Positions 1-9,043 of a DNA stretch of 64,000 nt are shown piece after piece. The stretch covers positions 51,757-115,756 of the forward strand of contig CAZXYS010000008.1 in NCBI GenBank assembly GCA_964645005.1, given 5' to 3'. Under the pieces are notes generated by a model. The model did no database searches and had not been told where the DNA came from. It worked only from the letters and a program-made list of their open reading frames with translations. How positions within the stretch are numbered: position 1 is the first letter of the stretch; every line of letters starts with the position of its first letter. Made by a program: the position numbers and the translations under genes. Source of the stretch: CAZXYS01 sp964645005. Lineage in GTDB: Bacteria > Bacteroidota > Ignavibacteria > Kapaibacteriales > UBA2268.

Positions 1-1
1 C

Positions 2-739
2 AAAGCAAAAAACGAATTGATATCCAAACAAAACAAAGAACTTACAGAACTGAATAATACTAAAGATAAATTTTTCTCTATTCTTGCTCATGACTTGATC
101 AATCCAATTGGTTCTTTCAGTGGTTTAGCAAAAATATTAGCCGATGACTTTGATAATTTCAATGAAAAAGAGAAAAGAGAATCCCTGGAATTATTGAGGG
201 ACAATGCGTCTAACCTTTCTGAGCTATTAGACAATTTACTGACATGGTCCAGATCACAGCGAGGAGTTCTCAGCTTAGAACCTATCGAGATTACCCCCAA
301 AAAAATAATTAACAGCAATGTTAATCTGATGAAATATCAATGTGAAAACAAAGGAATAACCATTGAGACTGATATCACCAGTAATATCCCAATCAGGGCA
401 GATTACAACATGCTTAGCGCAATACTCAGGAATATTATCTCTAATGCTGTTAAATTCACTTCCGAAAATGGAAGAATAACTGTAGGAACTAAAGAGTCCG
501 AAACAGATTTGATTTTCTTTGTAAAGGATACCGGAATTGGAATGGATAAAAAAGACATTGATAAGCTTTTCAGATTGGATGTAAGTCTTTCAAATTCGGG
601 TACGAATAATGAGCAAGGAACAGGTTTGGGATTGATTATCTGCAAAGAATTTGTGGAGAAGCACAGCGGTAAGATCTGGGTAGAAAGTGAGAAAAATAAA
701 GGAACAACTTTTTATTTTACTATCCCTCTTGTGAAATAA
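2..739 (+). CDS. Sensor histidine kinase, C-terminal part (cut by window start)
   Basis: The frame is open back to base 2, so the sensor region and true start lie outside the window; the TTG at 17 is not a credible start. The visible 246 residues begin with a short polar helix and a HisKA domain with H box 'FFSILAHDLINP', whose phosphoacceptor His codon is at 89-91. A HATPase_c domain follows, with N box 'NIISNAVKFT', G1 'DTGIGM' and G2 'GTGLGL', ending in the usual 'GTTFYFTIPL'. All catalytic boxes are intact, so it should autophosphorylate and pass phosphate to a response regulator. No regulator gene follows it, and its signal cannot be inferred. Confidence 0.93.
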   Translation, partial: KAKNELISKQNKELTELNNTKDKFFSILAHDLINPIGSFSGLAKILADDFDNFNEKEKRESLELLRDNASNLSELLDNLLTWSRSQRGVLSLEPIEITPKKIINSNVNLMKYQCENKGITIETDITSNIPIRADYNMLSAILRNIISNAVKFTSENGRITVGTKESETDLIFFVKDTGIGMDKKDIDKLFRLDVSLSNSGTNNEQGTGLGLIICKEFVEKHSGKIWVESEKNKGTTFYFTIPLVK

Positions 740-762
740 AATTCTTATATTTGGAAATACAA

Positions 763-849
763 GGCTGTCCCATAAATGGGTAAAAAGCCTCAAAATTTGA
801 CTCCGCACAGTGCGGCATAACCTGTCATCCTGAGCAGAGTCGAAAGATC
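763..849. repeat. Dispersed intergenic repeat pieces
   Basis: Two repeat-like words sit in the 211-bp gap after the kinase. One is 'GGCTGTCCCATAAATGGG' (763-780), resembling 'GGGACTGTCCCAAAAG' at about 7391. The other is 'TGTCATCCTGAGCAGAGTCG' (from 823), preceded by a small hairpin CCGCA-CAG-TGCGG. Words of this kind are common between genes of FCB-group bacteria. No gene is visible in them. Confidence 0.5.
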
Positions 850-950
850 AAAGTCTCTGTTATCGACGATATCGACTTAAGAGAGTACTAATTTTCTTCT
901 CTTTTATACTGATCAATTCACTAAATTTTTTCAATTTAATAGCTTTGCAT

Positions 951-1514
951 ATGTATACACCTATAGACACAATTTGGGAAGAACACAGTCATTTGATAAA
1001 AAAATATCAAAACAGCTGGGAAGATGATTATGGCGGGCAATTTAAGCACGTAATCATTGAAAATTTAAAACTCGGGCAGTTCGAACCAACACCTGAAGAT
1101 GTCGGCATTGACCCGATCATGCTGGACAATCCTGATTTTAAGCACGAAGATATTGAGAAATTAAAAAAAGATGATTTGGATTTAAAAGGAATTTCGATTA
1201 AAAATGAAAGCTTCTCATTTCACGATAAATACCGATTCCCTAATTTAGATCTTTCCTATTCGCTTATTGAACATTGTGCATTTGAAAATTGCTTGATCAA
1301 TGCTCAGTTTAATCTATCGACCTTAAAGAACTGTATATTCAGGAATTGCACACTTGATTTAACAAATTTTGCAGCTTCGAAAATTGAAGCTTGCCGGTTT
1401 ACTTCATGTGAATTTGGAGAGGATACCATAATCGATAATTGCTTGATTATCAATTCGACATTCGATTCCGCCAAAGGAGACAACCCGATTTTCCAAAATT
1501 GCAAGTTTTTGTAA
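951..1514 (+). CDS. Pentapeptide-repeat-like protein
   Basis: The product is 187 residues from ATG 951; a TTG two codons earlier is possible but less likely. There is no signal peptide or membrane segment, so it should be cytoplasmic. The N-terminal half is acidic and matches no family I recognise. From about residue 90 the sequence falls into five-residue periodicity with Phe/Leu/Ile in the centre of each unit (for example 'CAFENCLINAQFNLSTLKNC'). This is typical of the right-handed quadrilateral beta helix of pentapeptide-repeat proteins, here unusually rich in Cys. Some family members mimic DNA and inhibit gyrase, but nothing shows that role here. It stands alone and converges on the LysE-type gene. 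Confidence 0.65.
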   Translation: MYTPIDTIWEEHSHLIKKYQNSWEDDYGGQFKHVIIENLKLGQFEPTPEDVGIDPIMLDNPDFKHEDIEKLKKDDLDLKGISIKNESFSFHDKYRFPNLDLSYSLIEHCAFENCLINAQFNLSTLKNCIFRNCTLDLTNFAASKIEACRFTSCEFGEDTIIDNCLIINSTFDSAKGDNPIFQNCKFL

Positions 1515-1553
1515 TGCGTGCTTTTCTTGTTAAATCGGATTTGAATTTCAGGC

Positions 1554-2276
1554 TTAAAATACTACGACAAATCTAAGAAATTCCGGCAAATGTAATGTCG
1601 GAATAAGTCTCCATCCAAGATAAGTTCCAAAACCGATAAAAGTGACACCGGCAAATTGCTTGATGCGGGCTATCATAGCAGTTGACATTTTTGCTTTATA
1701 GCGATTAATAACTCTGACAAGAGTGTATAGCCATGAGAAGTTACCTATTCCGAAGCCAATTGCAAAGGCAAGGTTGCTCAAAACTGTGGTTTCAAAAAAA
1801 TTGACAGCATGAATTTGCAGGGTTATATAAGTTAATGTAGGAAGAAACGTTGGATTGGGTATATTGGTCAGGGCTATTGCCACTCCCAAAAGGAAAGGTC
1901 CTTTTTGCTTAAGATTCTCAATGAATTTTGAATGATGTATGTCCTGGGATTCATCGAATATATCAATCCGGTTGTTTTTATACCTTAAATTTATTATTCC
2001 GAAAAGTACAAACCCGAGAATAATAATTATTTGCGAGATAAGCATAATAACGGGGTGCTGCTCTGAAAAACTGCTAACAGCCCCTTTAACTGCCGAAGTA
2101 GCAAATATGACCAATGTACAGAATACTACATCCATCGAGGCGGTGCCATAAGCCATAAAAGTCCCTGGCTTTACCGAGCCTGAAAGTCCCAACCTGATGG
2201 CTACAACGCCTACGGGTCCCGGCGGCATAGCAAGTATAAAACCTAATAAAGCTCCTATTATAAAAGCTATAAACAT
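1554..2276 (-). CDS. LysE/RhtB family translocator
   Basis: A 240-residue inner-membrane protein with about six hydrophobic segments. The first helix carries the family's 'AMPPGPVGVVAIRLGL' motif (residues 16-31), where the conserved P-G-P follows the first membrane span. Known members export amino acids such as lysine, threonine or homoserine; the substrate here cannot be predicted. A conserved 'NIPNPTFLPTLTYI' segment near residue 138 also fits the family. It is a single gene on the minus strand, divergent from the amino-acid permease at 2544, with a 267-bp AT-rich spacer that must hold both promoters. No clear promoter consensus was found there. Confidence 0.85.
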   Translation of the reverse strand: MFIAFIIGALLGFILAMPPGPVGVVAIRLGLSGSVKPGTFMAYGTASMDVVFCTLVIFATSAVKGAVSSFSEQHPVIMLISQIIIILGFVLFGIINLRYKNNRIDIFDESQDIHHSKFIENLKQKGPFLLGVAIALTNIPNPTFLPTLTYITLQIHAVNFFETTVLSNLAFAIGFGIGNFSWLYTLVRVINRYKAKMSTAMIARIKQFAGVTFIGFGTYLGWRLIPTLHLPEFLRFVVVF

Positions 2277-2543
2277 AATGTCTCAGTTTTTGATAAATGT
2301 TCTATTTTGCTTATCAGAAAATGTGTGTAAAAAATTCAACACAATTTAAAAAAGTAAACTGAATATACCAAAAAAAGAATACATTAAAAAACTTTAATAA
2401 TCAGAACTGTTCTATATTTTTAATATATATTACCCGGCTTATTTCTGATTAATGACGAATAATAATTCGATTAGTTTCGTTTAATTGTCTCCGAACTTTT
2501 CATTAAATTGCAAAATTTTAATCGCTTGATTATAAAATAAGGT

Positions 2544-4013
2544 ATGCAGGAAGATACACAAAACCAAAATAAAGGAATGCTGCCGGAGATAGGGCTCTAC
2601 ACAACTATAGCTATCGTTGTAGGCGCTGTCATCGGCTCCGGCATTTTCAAAAAGCCATCGGTAATTGCAGAGCAATCAGGTTCACCGGAAATTATGCTGC
2701 TAGTCTGGGTGATAGCAGGAGTTATCACTCTCTTTGGCGCTCTAACAAATGCCGAGATAGCCGGAATGATAACACAAACCGGCGGGCAATATGTTTTCTT
2801 CGAAAAAATGTACGGCAAATTCGTTGCCTGGCTCTATGGATGGGCTGTATTTGCAGTTATCCAGACAGGCTCCATCGCCGGCATAACTTATGTCTTTTCA
2901 CACTATACCGAATACTTCATGCAACTTCCGCGATTCTCACCCGAAATTGAGAAAAACGTAGTATTGAGCATTCCTTTTATCGGAGATATCCAGCCACTGA
3001 GGGATTTCGGCGTAAAAATTCTAACCATTGGAGTTATTGGCTTTCTTTCGACTATCAATTACTGGGGAGTTCGCTTCGGTGGACGCGTATCAGCAATATT
3101 CACTACTGCCAAATTAGCCGCCATATTTTTTATAATTGTCATTGCAGTTATATTCGGCGGCGGTTCAGCCGTACATATCACACGGGAAGCCCCCACTTAC
3201 GCAAGCGCCGGGTTATTCGGTGGCATTGTCGCAGCTCTCTCGGGAGCGTTCTGGTCTTACGACGGCTGGAACAACATCACCTACATAGCAGGCGAAGTCA
3301 AAAAACCACAGAAGAATATCCCATTAGCCTTATTTATAGGCACTGTCATAGTTATATCGGTGTATTTGATCTTAAATATAGCATTCTTATATGTAATACC
3401 AATAGAAGATATGGCAGGTTCCTATCTGGTTGCTTCCGACGTTGCCGAAAAAGCCATAGGCTCAGCGGGCGGTGCTGTTGTAGCTTTAGCAGTTATGATA
3501 TCCACATTCGGCACCTCGAACGGCACAATTATGGTTAGTTCAAGAGTCTATTACGCAATGTCAAACAAAGGATTATTCTTCAACCCGATAGGAAAATTAC
3601 ACAAAAAATTCCGAACACCCGGAAACGCTCTTATCCTTCAGGCATCTTGGTCCAGCCTGCTGGTCATGAGCGGTACATTCGACCAGCTTACCGATATGCT
3701 TATCTTCGTCAGTTGGATATTTTATGCTGCCGGAGCGTTCGGTGTATTCGTCCTCCGAAAAAAAATGCCCGATACACCCCGCCCATACAAAGTTTTCGGC
3801 TATCCTTATATTCCTGCGATTTTTGTAATATTTGCCTTTGCATTTGTCATTTTTACTTTGTATAATGATATTAGCATATATATCGAAGCGGTAAAAAATC
3901 CCGTGCCCGGACAGCCCGCTCCAATAATAAATTCGTTGTTCGGACTTCTATTTGTAGTAATGGGTATTCCATTTTATTTGTATTTTAATTATAAGAACAA
4001 AAGAAAGGATTAA
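2544..4013 (+). CDS. APC-superfamily amino acid permease
   Basis: A 489-residue protein with about 12 membrane spans. The first span contains 'GAVIGSGIFKKPS', the unwound Gly-rich segment that binds the substrate backbone in APC transporters. The later 'SGAFWSYDGWNNITYIAGEVKKPQ' region (TM6 and following loop, shown in parts: 'SYDGWNNI', 'GEVKKPQKNIP') is typical of LAT/SteT-like exchangers. It probably exchanges or imports amino acids; the substrate is unknown. A short AAGG stands just before ATG 2544. The next gene starts 2 nt after its stop, so the two are almost certainly co-transcribed. Confidence 0.9.
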   Translation: MQEDTQNQNKGMLPEIGLYTTIAIVVGAVIGSGIFKKPSVIAEQSGSPEIMLLVWVIAGVITLFGALTNAEIAGMITQTGGQYVFFEKMYGKFVAWLYGWAVFAVIQTGSIAGITYVFSHYTEYFMQLPRFSPEIEKNVVLSIPFIGDIQPLRDFGVKILTIGVIGFLSTINYWGVRFGGRVSAIFTTAKLAAIFFIIVIAVIFGGGSAVHITREAPTYASAGLFGGIVAALSGAFWSYDGWNNITYIAGEVKKPQKNIPLALFIGTVIVISVYLILNIAFLYVIPIEDMAGSYLVASDVAEKAIGSAGGAVVALAVMISTFGTSNGTIMVSSRVYYAMSNKGLFFNPIGKLHKKFRTPGNALILQASWSSLLVMSGTFDQLTDMLIFVSWIFYAAGAFGVFVLRKKMPDTPRPYKVFGYPYIPAIFVIFAFAFVIFTLYNDISIYIEAVKNPVPGQPAPIINSLFGLLFVVMGIPFYLYFNYKNKRKD

Positions 4014-4015
4014 AT

Positions 4016-4654
4016 ATGGGCGCTTTAAGATTGAACATTCACTCGCAGACCCCGGAAATGAGAAAGATCAGAAAAGTCGTAGAAGAATTGAAAAACGGCG
4101 CCGTAATTTTATATCCTACTGATACGGGTTTCGCCTTGGGGTGCGAGCTTTCAAACAAAGATGCCATCAACAGGATACGCACTATTCGAAGGATCTCCAC
4201 AAAGAAAGAATTGACTTTCCTCTGCCATTCTTTATCTAACATTGCTGAATTTGCTAAAGTAAATGACGATGCATATAAGACCATAAAAACTCTTATACCG
4301 GGTCCTTACACCTTCATTCTGCCTGCTACAAAACAGGTGCCTGCATTTGCGCAAAATCCCAAAAGAAAAACAACCGGCATCCGCGTTCCGGAAAATACAA
4401 TTTCCCAGCTTCTTTTAAAACAAATTGACACTCCTATCATATCTATTACAGCAAAACTCGAAGACGGCACATACATAGAGGAGCCGGAAGAACTCCTCGA
4501 CGTTTTCTCCCCCCTCGTGGATGTTGCGGTCAGCACCGACGACTATCATTTCCTTGGTGAATCAACTATTATCGACATGACAGATGAAGAATTTGTAATT
4601 GTCCGTGAAGGTGCAGGCATAGAAAAAGTATACGAATTAACTGAAGGGGTATAG
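4016..4654 (+). CDS. Sua5/YciO/YrdC/YwlC family protein, YciO-like
   Basis: A 212-residue YrdC-domain protein. 'YPTDTGFALGCEL' (33-45) and 'KRKTTGIRVPE' (about 117-127) are the nucleotide/threonine-binding segments. The closest remembered pattern is E. coli YciO ('YPTDSGYALGC', 'KRKTIGMRVP') rather than TsaC proper. TsaC/Sua5 makes threonylcarbamoyl-AMP for the t6A37 modification of tRNA; the role of YciO-type paralogues is less certain. It has a putative ribosome site AAAGGA inside the end of the preceding permease gene and follows it by 2 nt. It ends 6 nt from the convergent nusB stop. A second, canonical tsaC elsewhere in the genome would support the paralogue reading. Confidence 0.85.
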   Translation: MGALRLNIHSQTPEMRKIRKVVEELKNGAVILYPTDTGFALGCELSNKDAINRIRTIRRISTKKELTFLCHSLSNIAEFAKVNDDAYKTIKTLIPGPYTFILPATKQVPAFAQNPKRKTTGIRVPENTISQLLLKQIDTPIISITAKLEDGTYIEEPEELLDVFSPLVDVAVSTDDYHFLGESTIIDMTDEEFVIVREGAGIEKVYELTEGV

Positions 4655-4660
4655 TTATTA

Positions 4661-5248
4661 TCATCTATTGATAAGCCCCCGTCCGGATTTCTTGACTTTG
4701 CCTTCTTTCTTAAGCTTTTCATATAAAGCATCAAGTATTCCATTGATAAAGATACTGCTCTTATCAGTGGAATACTTCTTTGCTATATCTATAGCTTCAT
4801 TTACGCTTACTTTTGGCGGAATATCCTCAAAATCTATCAACTCCGTAAGTGCCATATGTATCAACAACCTGTCCAGCAACGCCATACGCTCAATTTCCCA
4901 GTTCTTCGCATATTCGGTGATTAACTCATCATAGATCTCCGTATTTTCCAATGTTTTATTGATCAATTTTCTCGAAAAATTGATATCATCCTCTTTCCAG
5001 ACTATCGGAACATCCGCTTCCATCTCGATTATCTCCTCAGGTTTTAGCAGCCTTTTCTTTTCCGCAGGTTCTTCATCCGGAAAATTAAATCTCCTGAAGA
5101 ACGCATGAGTAAAGATCGTATCGAGATCAACTTCGGAAATATAGTAAGCGAATAGCAATTGGAGGATTTTCTCCCGTGCAAGCCGGCGATTTCCTTTTAT
5201 CTGATTCTCCTTACTTAAAGGAAAATGATAAGTGTTATCAGACACCAT
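4661..5248 (-). CDS. nusB: Transcription antitermination factor NusB
   Basis: A 195-residue all-helical protein. The N-terminal 'RRLAREKILQLLFAYYISE' (22-40) contains the Arg-rich start of the NusB fold. The C-terminal 'VSVNEAIDIAKKYSTDKSSI' and 'FINGILDALY' (about 150-175) are the best conserved part of the family. NusB pairs with NusE (ribosomal protein S10) and binds boxA RNA to support antitermination, chiefly of rRNA operons. It is longer than typical bacterial NusB (about 140 residues) because of an inserted acidic segment around residues 50-85. It is divergent from the MlaE-type gene, with a 220-bp AT-rich spacer. Confidence 0.9.
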   Translation of the reverse strand: MVSDNTYHFPLSKENQIKGNRRLAREKILQLLFAYYISEVDLDTIFTHAFFRRFNFPDEEPAEKKRLLKPEEIIEMEADVPIVWKEDDINFSRKLINKTLENTEIYDELITEYAKNWEIERMALLDRLLIHMALTELIDFEDIPPKVSVNEAIDIAKKYSTDKSSIFINGILDALYEKLKKEGKVKKSGRGLINR

Positions 5249-5468
5249 AATTTTTCAAAATATTTAAGAAAAAAACTACTCAACAAATATAATCTTAATT
5301 TATTTTAGAAATACAATTTTTTTATTATATCTGCAATTTTCTTGTTATATTTCTAAAATAAAAATTCTCTGAACAATTTACTTTTAAAACATTATTCATA
5401 TATTTAAGTTATATTACTTTTTCCATTTCTTTCATGTTCATAATTTTAACAACTCATTGTCGAAAAAC

Positions 5469-6614
5469 ATGGGAAAAAATTTTAACAAAGAAAAATTCAT
5501 TGAAATAGAGAAGGGTAACGGCTCTGCCGTCTTGTTTTTAAAGGGTGATGTAAACATCAGAAATGCCAACAATTACGACAGCTCTCTCGACCCCGAGAAC
5601 GACCTGCAAGACATATCCGAACTCATTGTCGATCTTAGCAGAGCAGGGGATTACGACTCCTTCCTCGTCGTATTCCTCAGCGGACTGAAGACATTCTGCA
5701 ATCAAAACAACATCCAATACAAAACCGGCGGCGTACAAAAGAAAATGCAGGGCTTCCTCGACATTCTCGAACCAAAAACAATCATAACCGAAGAAGCATC
5801 CTCCATAGCTCCAAACTTCTCCTTTTTCTTCATCCGCGTTGGTGAAAAAACTATCAAAGTGCTGAAAGATAGCAAGAGATTCATCGAATTCTTCGGTGAA
5901 ATAATTATTAAATACTTCAACCTGCTCATACATCCCGGCGACATGCGATGGAAAGACTTCCCTTTCCATTTCCTGCGCGCAGGCGTCAGCGCATTACCCA
6001 TCGTCCTGCTAATCGTATTCCTGATCGGCGTCATTACCGGATACCAAGGTGCCCTCCAGCTAAAACAATTCGGCGCCGACATCTACATCGCCGACCTCAT
6101 CGGCATCTCGATCACAAGGGAATTAGGTCCACTGATGACAGCCATCCTCGTAGCAGGGCGCTCCGGCTCCGCATTCGCAGCAGAAATCGGCACAATGAAA
6201 GTCTCCGAGGAAATCGATGCCCTGCAATCCATGGGCTTCGACCACACAAAATTTCTCGTTTTGCCAAGAGTAACAGCTGTCGTTATTGCGATGCCCTTAC
6301 TTACCATCCTTGCTGACTTCGCAGGAATCGGCGGCGGACTGCTGTCAGCAATCAGCACACTCGACATCACAATCTCCGGCTACATCAACGAACTCCAGCG
6401 AGCACTCAACTTCGCTCATATCTTCAGCGGCATCGGCAAAAGCGCAATATTCGGTTTTTTAATAGCCACCGTCGGCTGCTTCCAGGGTATGCAGGTCCAC
6501 GGCGGCGCAGAAAGCGTCGGAAAATACACCACAGCATCAGTTGTCAGCGGCGTATTCCTTATAATAATAAGCGACGCAATTTTCACATTCATTTTCCAGG
6601 TCTTGGGGATATAA
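5469..6614 (+). CDS. MlaE-family ABC lipid transporter permease with N-terminal STAS-like domain
   Basis: A 381-residue protein from ATG 5469; a TTG four codons upstream (5457) is the alternative, and neither has a clear ribosome site. Residues 1 to about 110 look like a soluble STAS-type domain, and the remainder is the MlaE permease fold. The signature 'LGPLMTAILVAGRSGSAF' followed by 'EIGTMKVSEEIDALQSMGF' is diagnostic. Such permeases move phospholipids between inner and outer membranes with an MlaF-type ATPase, which follows after 3 nt, and an MlaD-type MCE protein. No MCE gene is adjacent. A fused STAS-MlaE arrangement also occurs in other bacteria, replacing separate MlaB. Confidence 0.9.
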   Translation: MGKNFNKEKFIEIEKGNGSAVLFLKGDVNIRNANNYDSSLDPENDLQDISELIVDLSRAGDYDSFLVVFLSGLKTFCNQNNIQYKTGGVQKKMQGFLDILEPKTIITEEASSIAPNFSFFFIRVGEKTIKVLKDSKRFIEFFGEIIIKYFNLLIHPGDMRWKDFPFHFLRAGVSALPIVLLIVFLIGVITGYQGALQLKQFGADIYIADLIGISITRELGPLMTAILVAGRSGSAFAAEIGTMKVSEEIDALQSMGFDHTKFLVLPRVTAVVIAMPLLTILADFAGIGGGLLSAISTLDITISGYINELQRALNFAHIFSGIGKSAIFGFLIATVGCFQGMQVHGGAESVGKYTTASVVSGVFLIIISDAIFTFIFQVLGI

Positions 6615-6617
6615 TTT

Positions 6618-7382
6618 ATGGAAACAAACGGAAGAAATAAAGTAATCGAAGTCAAAGACGTCTCCGTTAAATACGGCGACTTCACCGTCCTCGAAAACAT
6701 AAATTTCGACGTCTACGAAAACGAAATCTTCGTCATCGTCGGCGGCAGCGGCAGCGGCAAAAGCACCGTCCTGCGACAGCTCATCGGACTCGAAAAACCC
6801 ACCGAAGGCGAAGTACTAATCGACGGCGATAGCTTCTTCGACGCTTCCGGAGAAAAATACCGCCAGATCATCCGCAAATTCGGCGTACTATTCCAATCCG
6901 GCGGACTTTTCGCATCTATGACCATCGCCGAAAACATAGCCCTGGTGATGGAAACCTACACTGACCTCCCCGAAGAAAGAATCGTCGACCTCGTCAACCT
7001 CAAAATGAAAGCTGTCGGACTTGAAGGCTTCGACGACTACTTCCCATCCGAGATCAGCGGGGGCATGAAAAAGCGCGCAGGAATAGCCCGTGCAATATCA
7101 CTCGACCCCAACATCCTTTTCTTCGACGAACCCTCCTCCGGCTTGGATCCGGTAACAGCCGCTTCAATAGACAAATTAATAAACGAATTAAATTCCGGTT
7201 TAGGCACAACAATGGTTGTTATAAGCCACGATCTTGCCAGTATCGAGCAAATCGCACACCGGGTCATAATGCTCGACAAATCATCCACAGGCATAGTTGC
7301 CGAAGGCACCGTAGAAGAGCTCAGGCAAATGAAAGACAAACAACTCGTATACAATTTTTTCAACAGGAAACCGGCAAACTAA
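6618..7382 (+). CDS. MlaF-type ABC transporter ATP-binding protein
   Basis: A 254-residue ATPase with Walker A 'GGSGSGKST' (42-50), signature 'SGGMKKRAGIARAI', Walker B 'ILFFDEPSSGLDP' and switch His in 'VVISHD'. The 'SGGMKKRAG' signature is characteristic of MlaF/Ttg2A ATPases that energise phospholipid transport. It starts 3 nt after the permease stop, forming a two-gene operon. The codons in this pair are visibly richer in C (many GAC, ATC, AAC) than surrounding genes. That may reflect expression or a different history. Confidence 0.92.
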   Translation: METNGRNKVIEVKDVSVKYGDFTVLENINFDVYENEIFVIVGGSGSGKSTVLRQLIGLEKPTEGEVLIDGDSFFDASGEKYRQIIRKFGVLFQSGGLFASMTIAENIALVMETYTDLPEERIVDLVNLKMKAVGLEGFDDYFPSEISGGMKKRAGIARAISLDPNILFFDEPSSGLDPVTAASIDKLINELNSGLGTTMVVISHDLASIEQIAHRVIMLDKSSTGIVAEGTVEELRQMKDKQLVYNFFNRKPAN

Positions 7383-7591
7383 AAAAATCAAGGGACTGTC
7401 CCAAAAGCCATGCAAAATTTATCTTTGTTTAACTAAATTCAGAGGTATATCGCAACTTCACTTTGACTTTTAGTTCAGCCCCTTTTTTTTATAAAGAACA
7501 TTCCGTCTAAGTTTAATAGACGTCTATATTAATTAAGACACATCAACCCCAAAAAAGTTGCAAAATCCACCAAAAAAATCATTAAAAATGA

Positions 7592-7621
7592 CATTGCGGG
7601 GAGCGCAGCGACAAAGCAATC
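7592..7621 (+). repeat. Dispersed repeat, CATTGCGGGGAGCGCAG type
   Basis: A 30-bp word beginning CATTGCGGGGAGCGCAG and ending AAAGCAATC. A near-identical copy lies at 50981-51010 and an inverted, enlarged copy at 51373-51427. The outer parts GATTGC/GCAATC are inverted repeats. Intergenic words like this are widespread in environmental FCB genomes; function unknown. Confidence 0.7.
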
Positions 7622-7752
7622 TCTCGACTTACCATCCCCGTCAGATCTTACATCTGACGACATTCCCCCTTAAAAAAGGGGGACAAAGGGGGTTGTGACA
7701 ATTCGTAATTCATAATTGAATGAACGCCACTGTGGCTCTGTATAAAAACCCT

Positions 7753-7805
7753 GCTTGCTAAATTCCGATTTAGCAGGCAAAATTTCCCACAAAGTTGTAC
7801 TTTGT
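7753..7805 (+). repeat. 53-nt two-hairpin repeat element, copy 1
   Basis: Hairpin 1 has an 11-bp stem GCTTGCTAAAT/ATTTAGCAGGC (one G-T pair) and loop TCCG. A 10-nt linker AAAATTTCCC follows. Hairpin 2 is ACAAAGT-TGT-ACTTTGT. The 26+10+17 layout matches the copy at 56544-56596 and, inverted, the one at 56617-56669; the copy at 53998-54049 lacks one nucleotide. Stem sequences differ between copies but remain complementary. Confidence 0.8.
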
Positions 7806-8173
7806 TTAGTAATCAGTATAATTATACTAATCGGCGATAATCTATAGTTCAGACGTCGCCTATATCATCATACCACTTTGCTTTTGGTCTCTTTTCGTGA
7901 AAAAATTCTTAACTTTAACCATCAGCCTTTTACCTTTTTTTAAAAACCGCATATTTTTTAAACTATCCCAAGACCGTCTCAGGGTATATTTTGGACGGTT
8001 TTCTTGTCGTTACATACCCGCATAATTATATTGCAGGCAAAAAACACAAAAACAAGAATTAAGTTGTTCATTGATAATTGAAAATTTCTTCAACCGGTAA
8101 CCAGCAGCCAGTTACCAATCAACAGTATCAGGCGTTCAACACAAAAGCCAAAATTTTGTCAGCAGCTCGACCA

Positions 8174-8989
8174 TCATTTATTAAAGACATGCACATCCCG
8201 CTGCGGGAAAGGAATCGAGATATTATTTCGGTCAAACTCCAGCTTCACCTTCTCATGCATGTCGAAATAAATGCCCCAGTAATCAGAGGTATTGCACCAC
8301 AGGCGCGCTGACAGATTCACCGAGCTATCCCCCAGCTCAGCCACAAAAATCTGAGGGGCGGGTTCCTTCAGAACCCTTTCATCCGCCTCAGCCAGAGTTT
8401 TGATTACGTCTCTTGCTTTCAGGATATCATCGCCGTAGCCAATCCCGAAGAGCAGGTCGCAGCGGCGGGTAGGTTCTGCAGTGATATTCGTCACAGCGGA
8501 ATTAGAGAGCTGCCCATTTGGAATGATCACCTTCTGATTATCGGCAGTTTTAAGCACAGTATAAAAAATACTGATCTCATCGACCCTGCCGATAAATCCG
8601 AGTGCATCGATCCAGTCATCCACCCGGAACGGCTTCAGGATAAGGATCAGCACCCCTCCGGCAAAATTCCCGAGGCTGCCCTGAAGCGCCAGCCCAATAG
8701 CAAAGCCTGCGGCAGCCAGCACCGCCACAAACGAGCTCGTCTCGACACCGACCATCCCAATAACACTGATTATCAACAGCACTTTGAGCAGAACACCAAG
8801 AATCCCCGTTAGAAAATTCCGCAGCGAAACATCCACTTCCTTCTTTTCGATCACCCTGCCAAAGATCCGGGTAATCCTGCCGATCACCCACCAGCCAATA
8901 ATCAGCGCCAATACCGCAAGCAGCACCTTCGGCGCATATCCAACAAGCATAGAATATCCCATCTCCAAATATTTATCAAAATTTTCCAT
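8174..8989 (-). CDS. MscS-family small-conductance mechanosensitive channel
   Basis: A 271-residue inner-membrane protein with three N-terminal membrane segments, the length of E. coli MscS. The pore helix region is 'FAIGLALQGSLGNFAGGVLIL' in parts: 'AIGLALQGSLGNFAGG' (about 96-111). The beta domain entry is 'FRVDDWIDALGFIGRVDEI'. The channel opens under membrane tension to release solutes after hypo-osmotic shock. A strong ribosome site AGGAGG lies just upstream of ATG 8989. The DUF3078 gene lies 54 nt upstream on the same strand, so the two may share a transcript. Confidence 0.93.
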   Translation of the reverse strand: MENFDKYLEMGYSMLVGYAPKVLLAVLALIIGWWVIGRITRIFGRVIEKKEVDVSLRNFLTGILGVLLKVLLIISVIGMVGVETSSFVAVLAAAGFAIGLALQGSLGNFAGGVLILILKPFRVDDWIDALGFIGRVDEISIFYTVLKTADNQKVIIPNGQLSNSAVTNITAEPTRRCDLLFGIGYGDDILKARDVIKTLAEADERVLKEPAPQIFVAELGDSSVNLSARLWCNTSDYWGIYFDMHEKVKLEFDRNNISIPFPQRDVHVFNK

Positions 8990-9043
8990 ATCATCCTCCT
9001 AATAAAATTTTGTTATAGAAAAACACCAACTACATTAACATAC

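Larger units (their letters stand above)
7383..8173. other. 791-bp intergenic stretch filled with repeats
   Basis: No reading frame here looks coding. Visible content in order: 'GGGACTGTCCCAAAAG' near 7391; a CATTGCG...CAATC repeat (7592-7621); hairpin GTCAGAT-CTTAC-ATCTGAC (7640-7658); hairpin CCCCCTT/AAGGGGG followed by 'ACAAAGGGGG' (7665-7692); and a 53-nt two-hairpin element (7753-7805). The last 370 bp show nothing recognisable beyond AT-rich sequence. mlaF upstream and mscS downstream converge on the stretch. Confidence 0.7.

Noticed and set aside
763..849. Insertion sequence end
   Set aside because: The 'GGCTGTCCCA' word resembles ends of some insertion sequences, but there is no transposase fragment, matching inverted end or target duplication.
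7806..8173. Small gene between the repeats and mscS
   Set aside because: No frame over about 40 codons has a ribosome site or biased codon use; the frame at 8078-8311 mainly overlaps mscS on the opposite strand.
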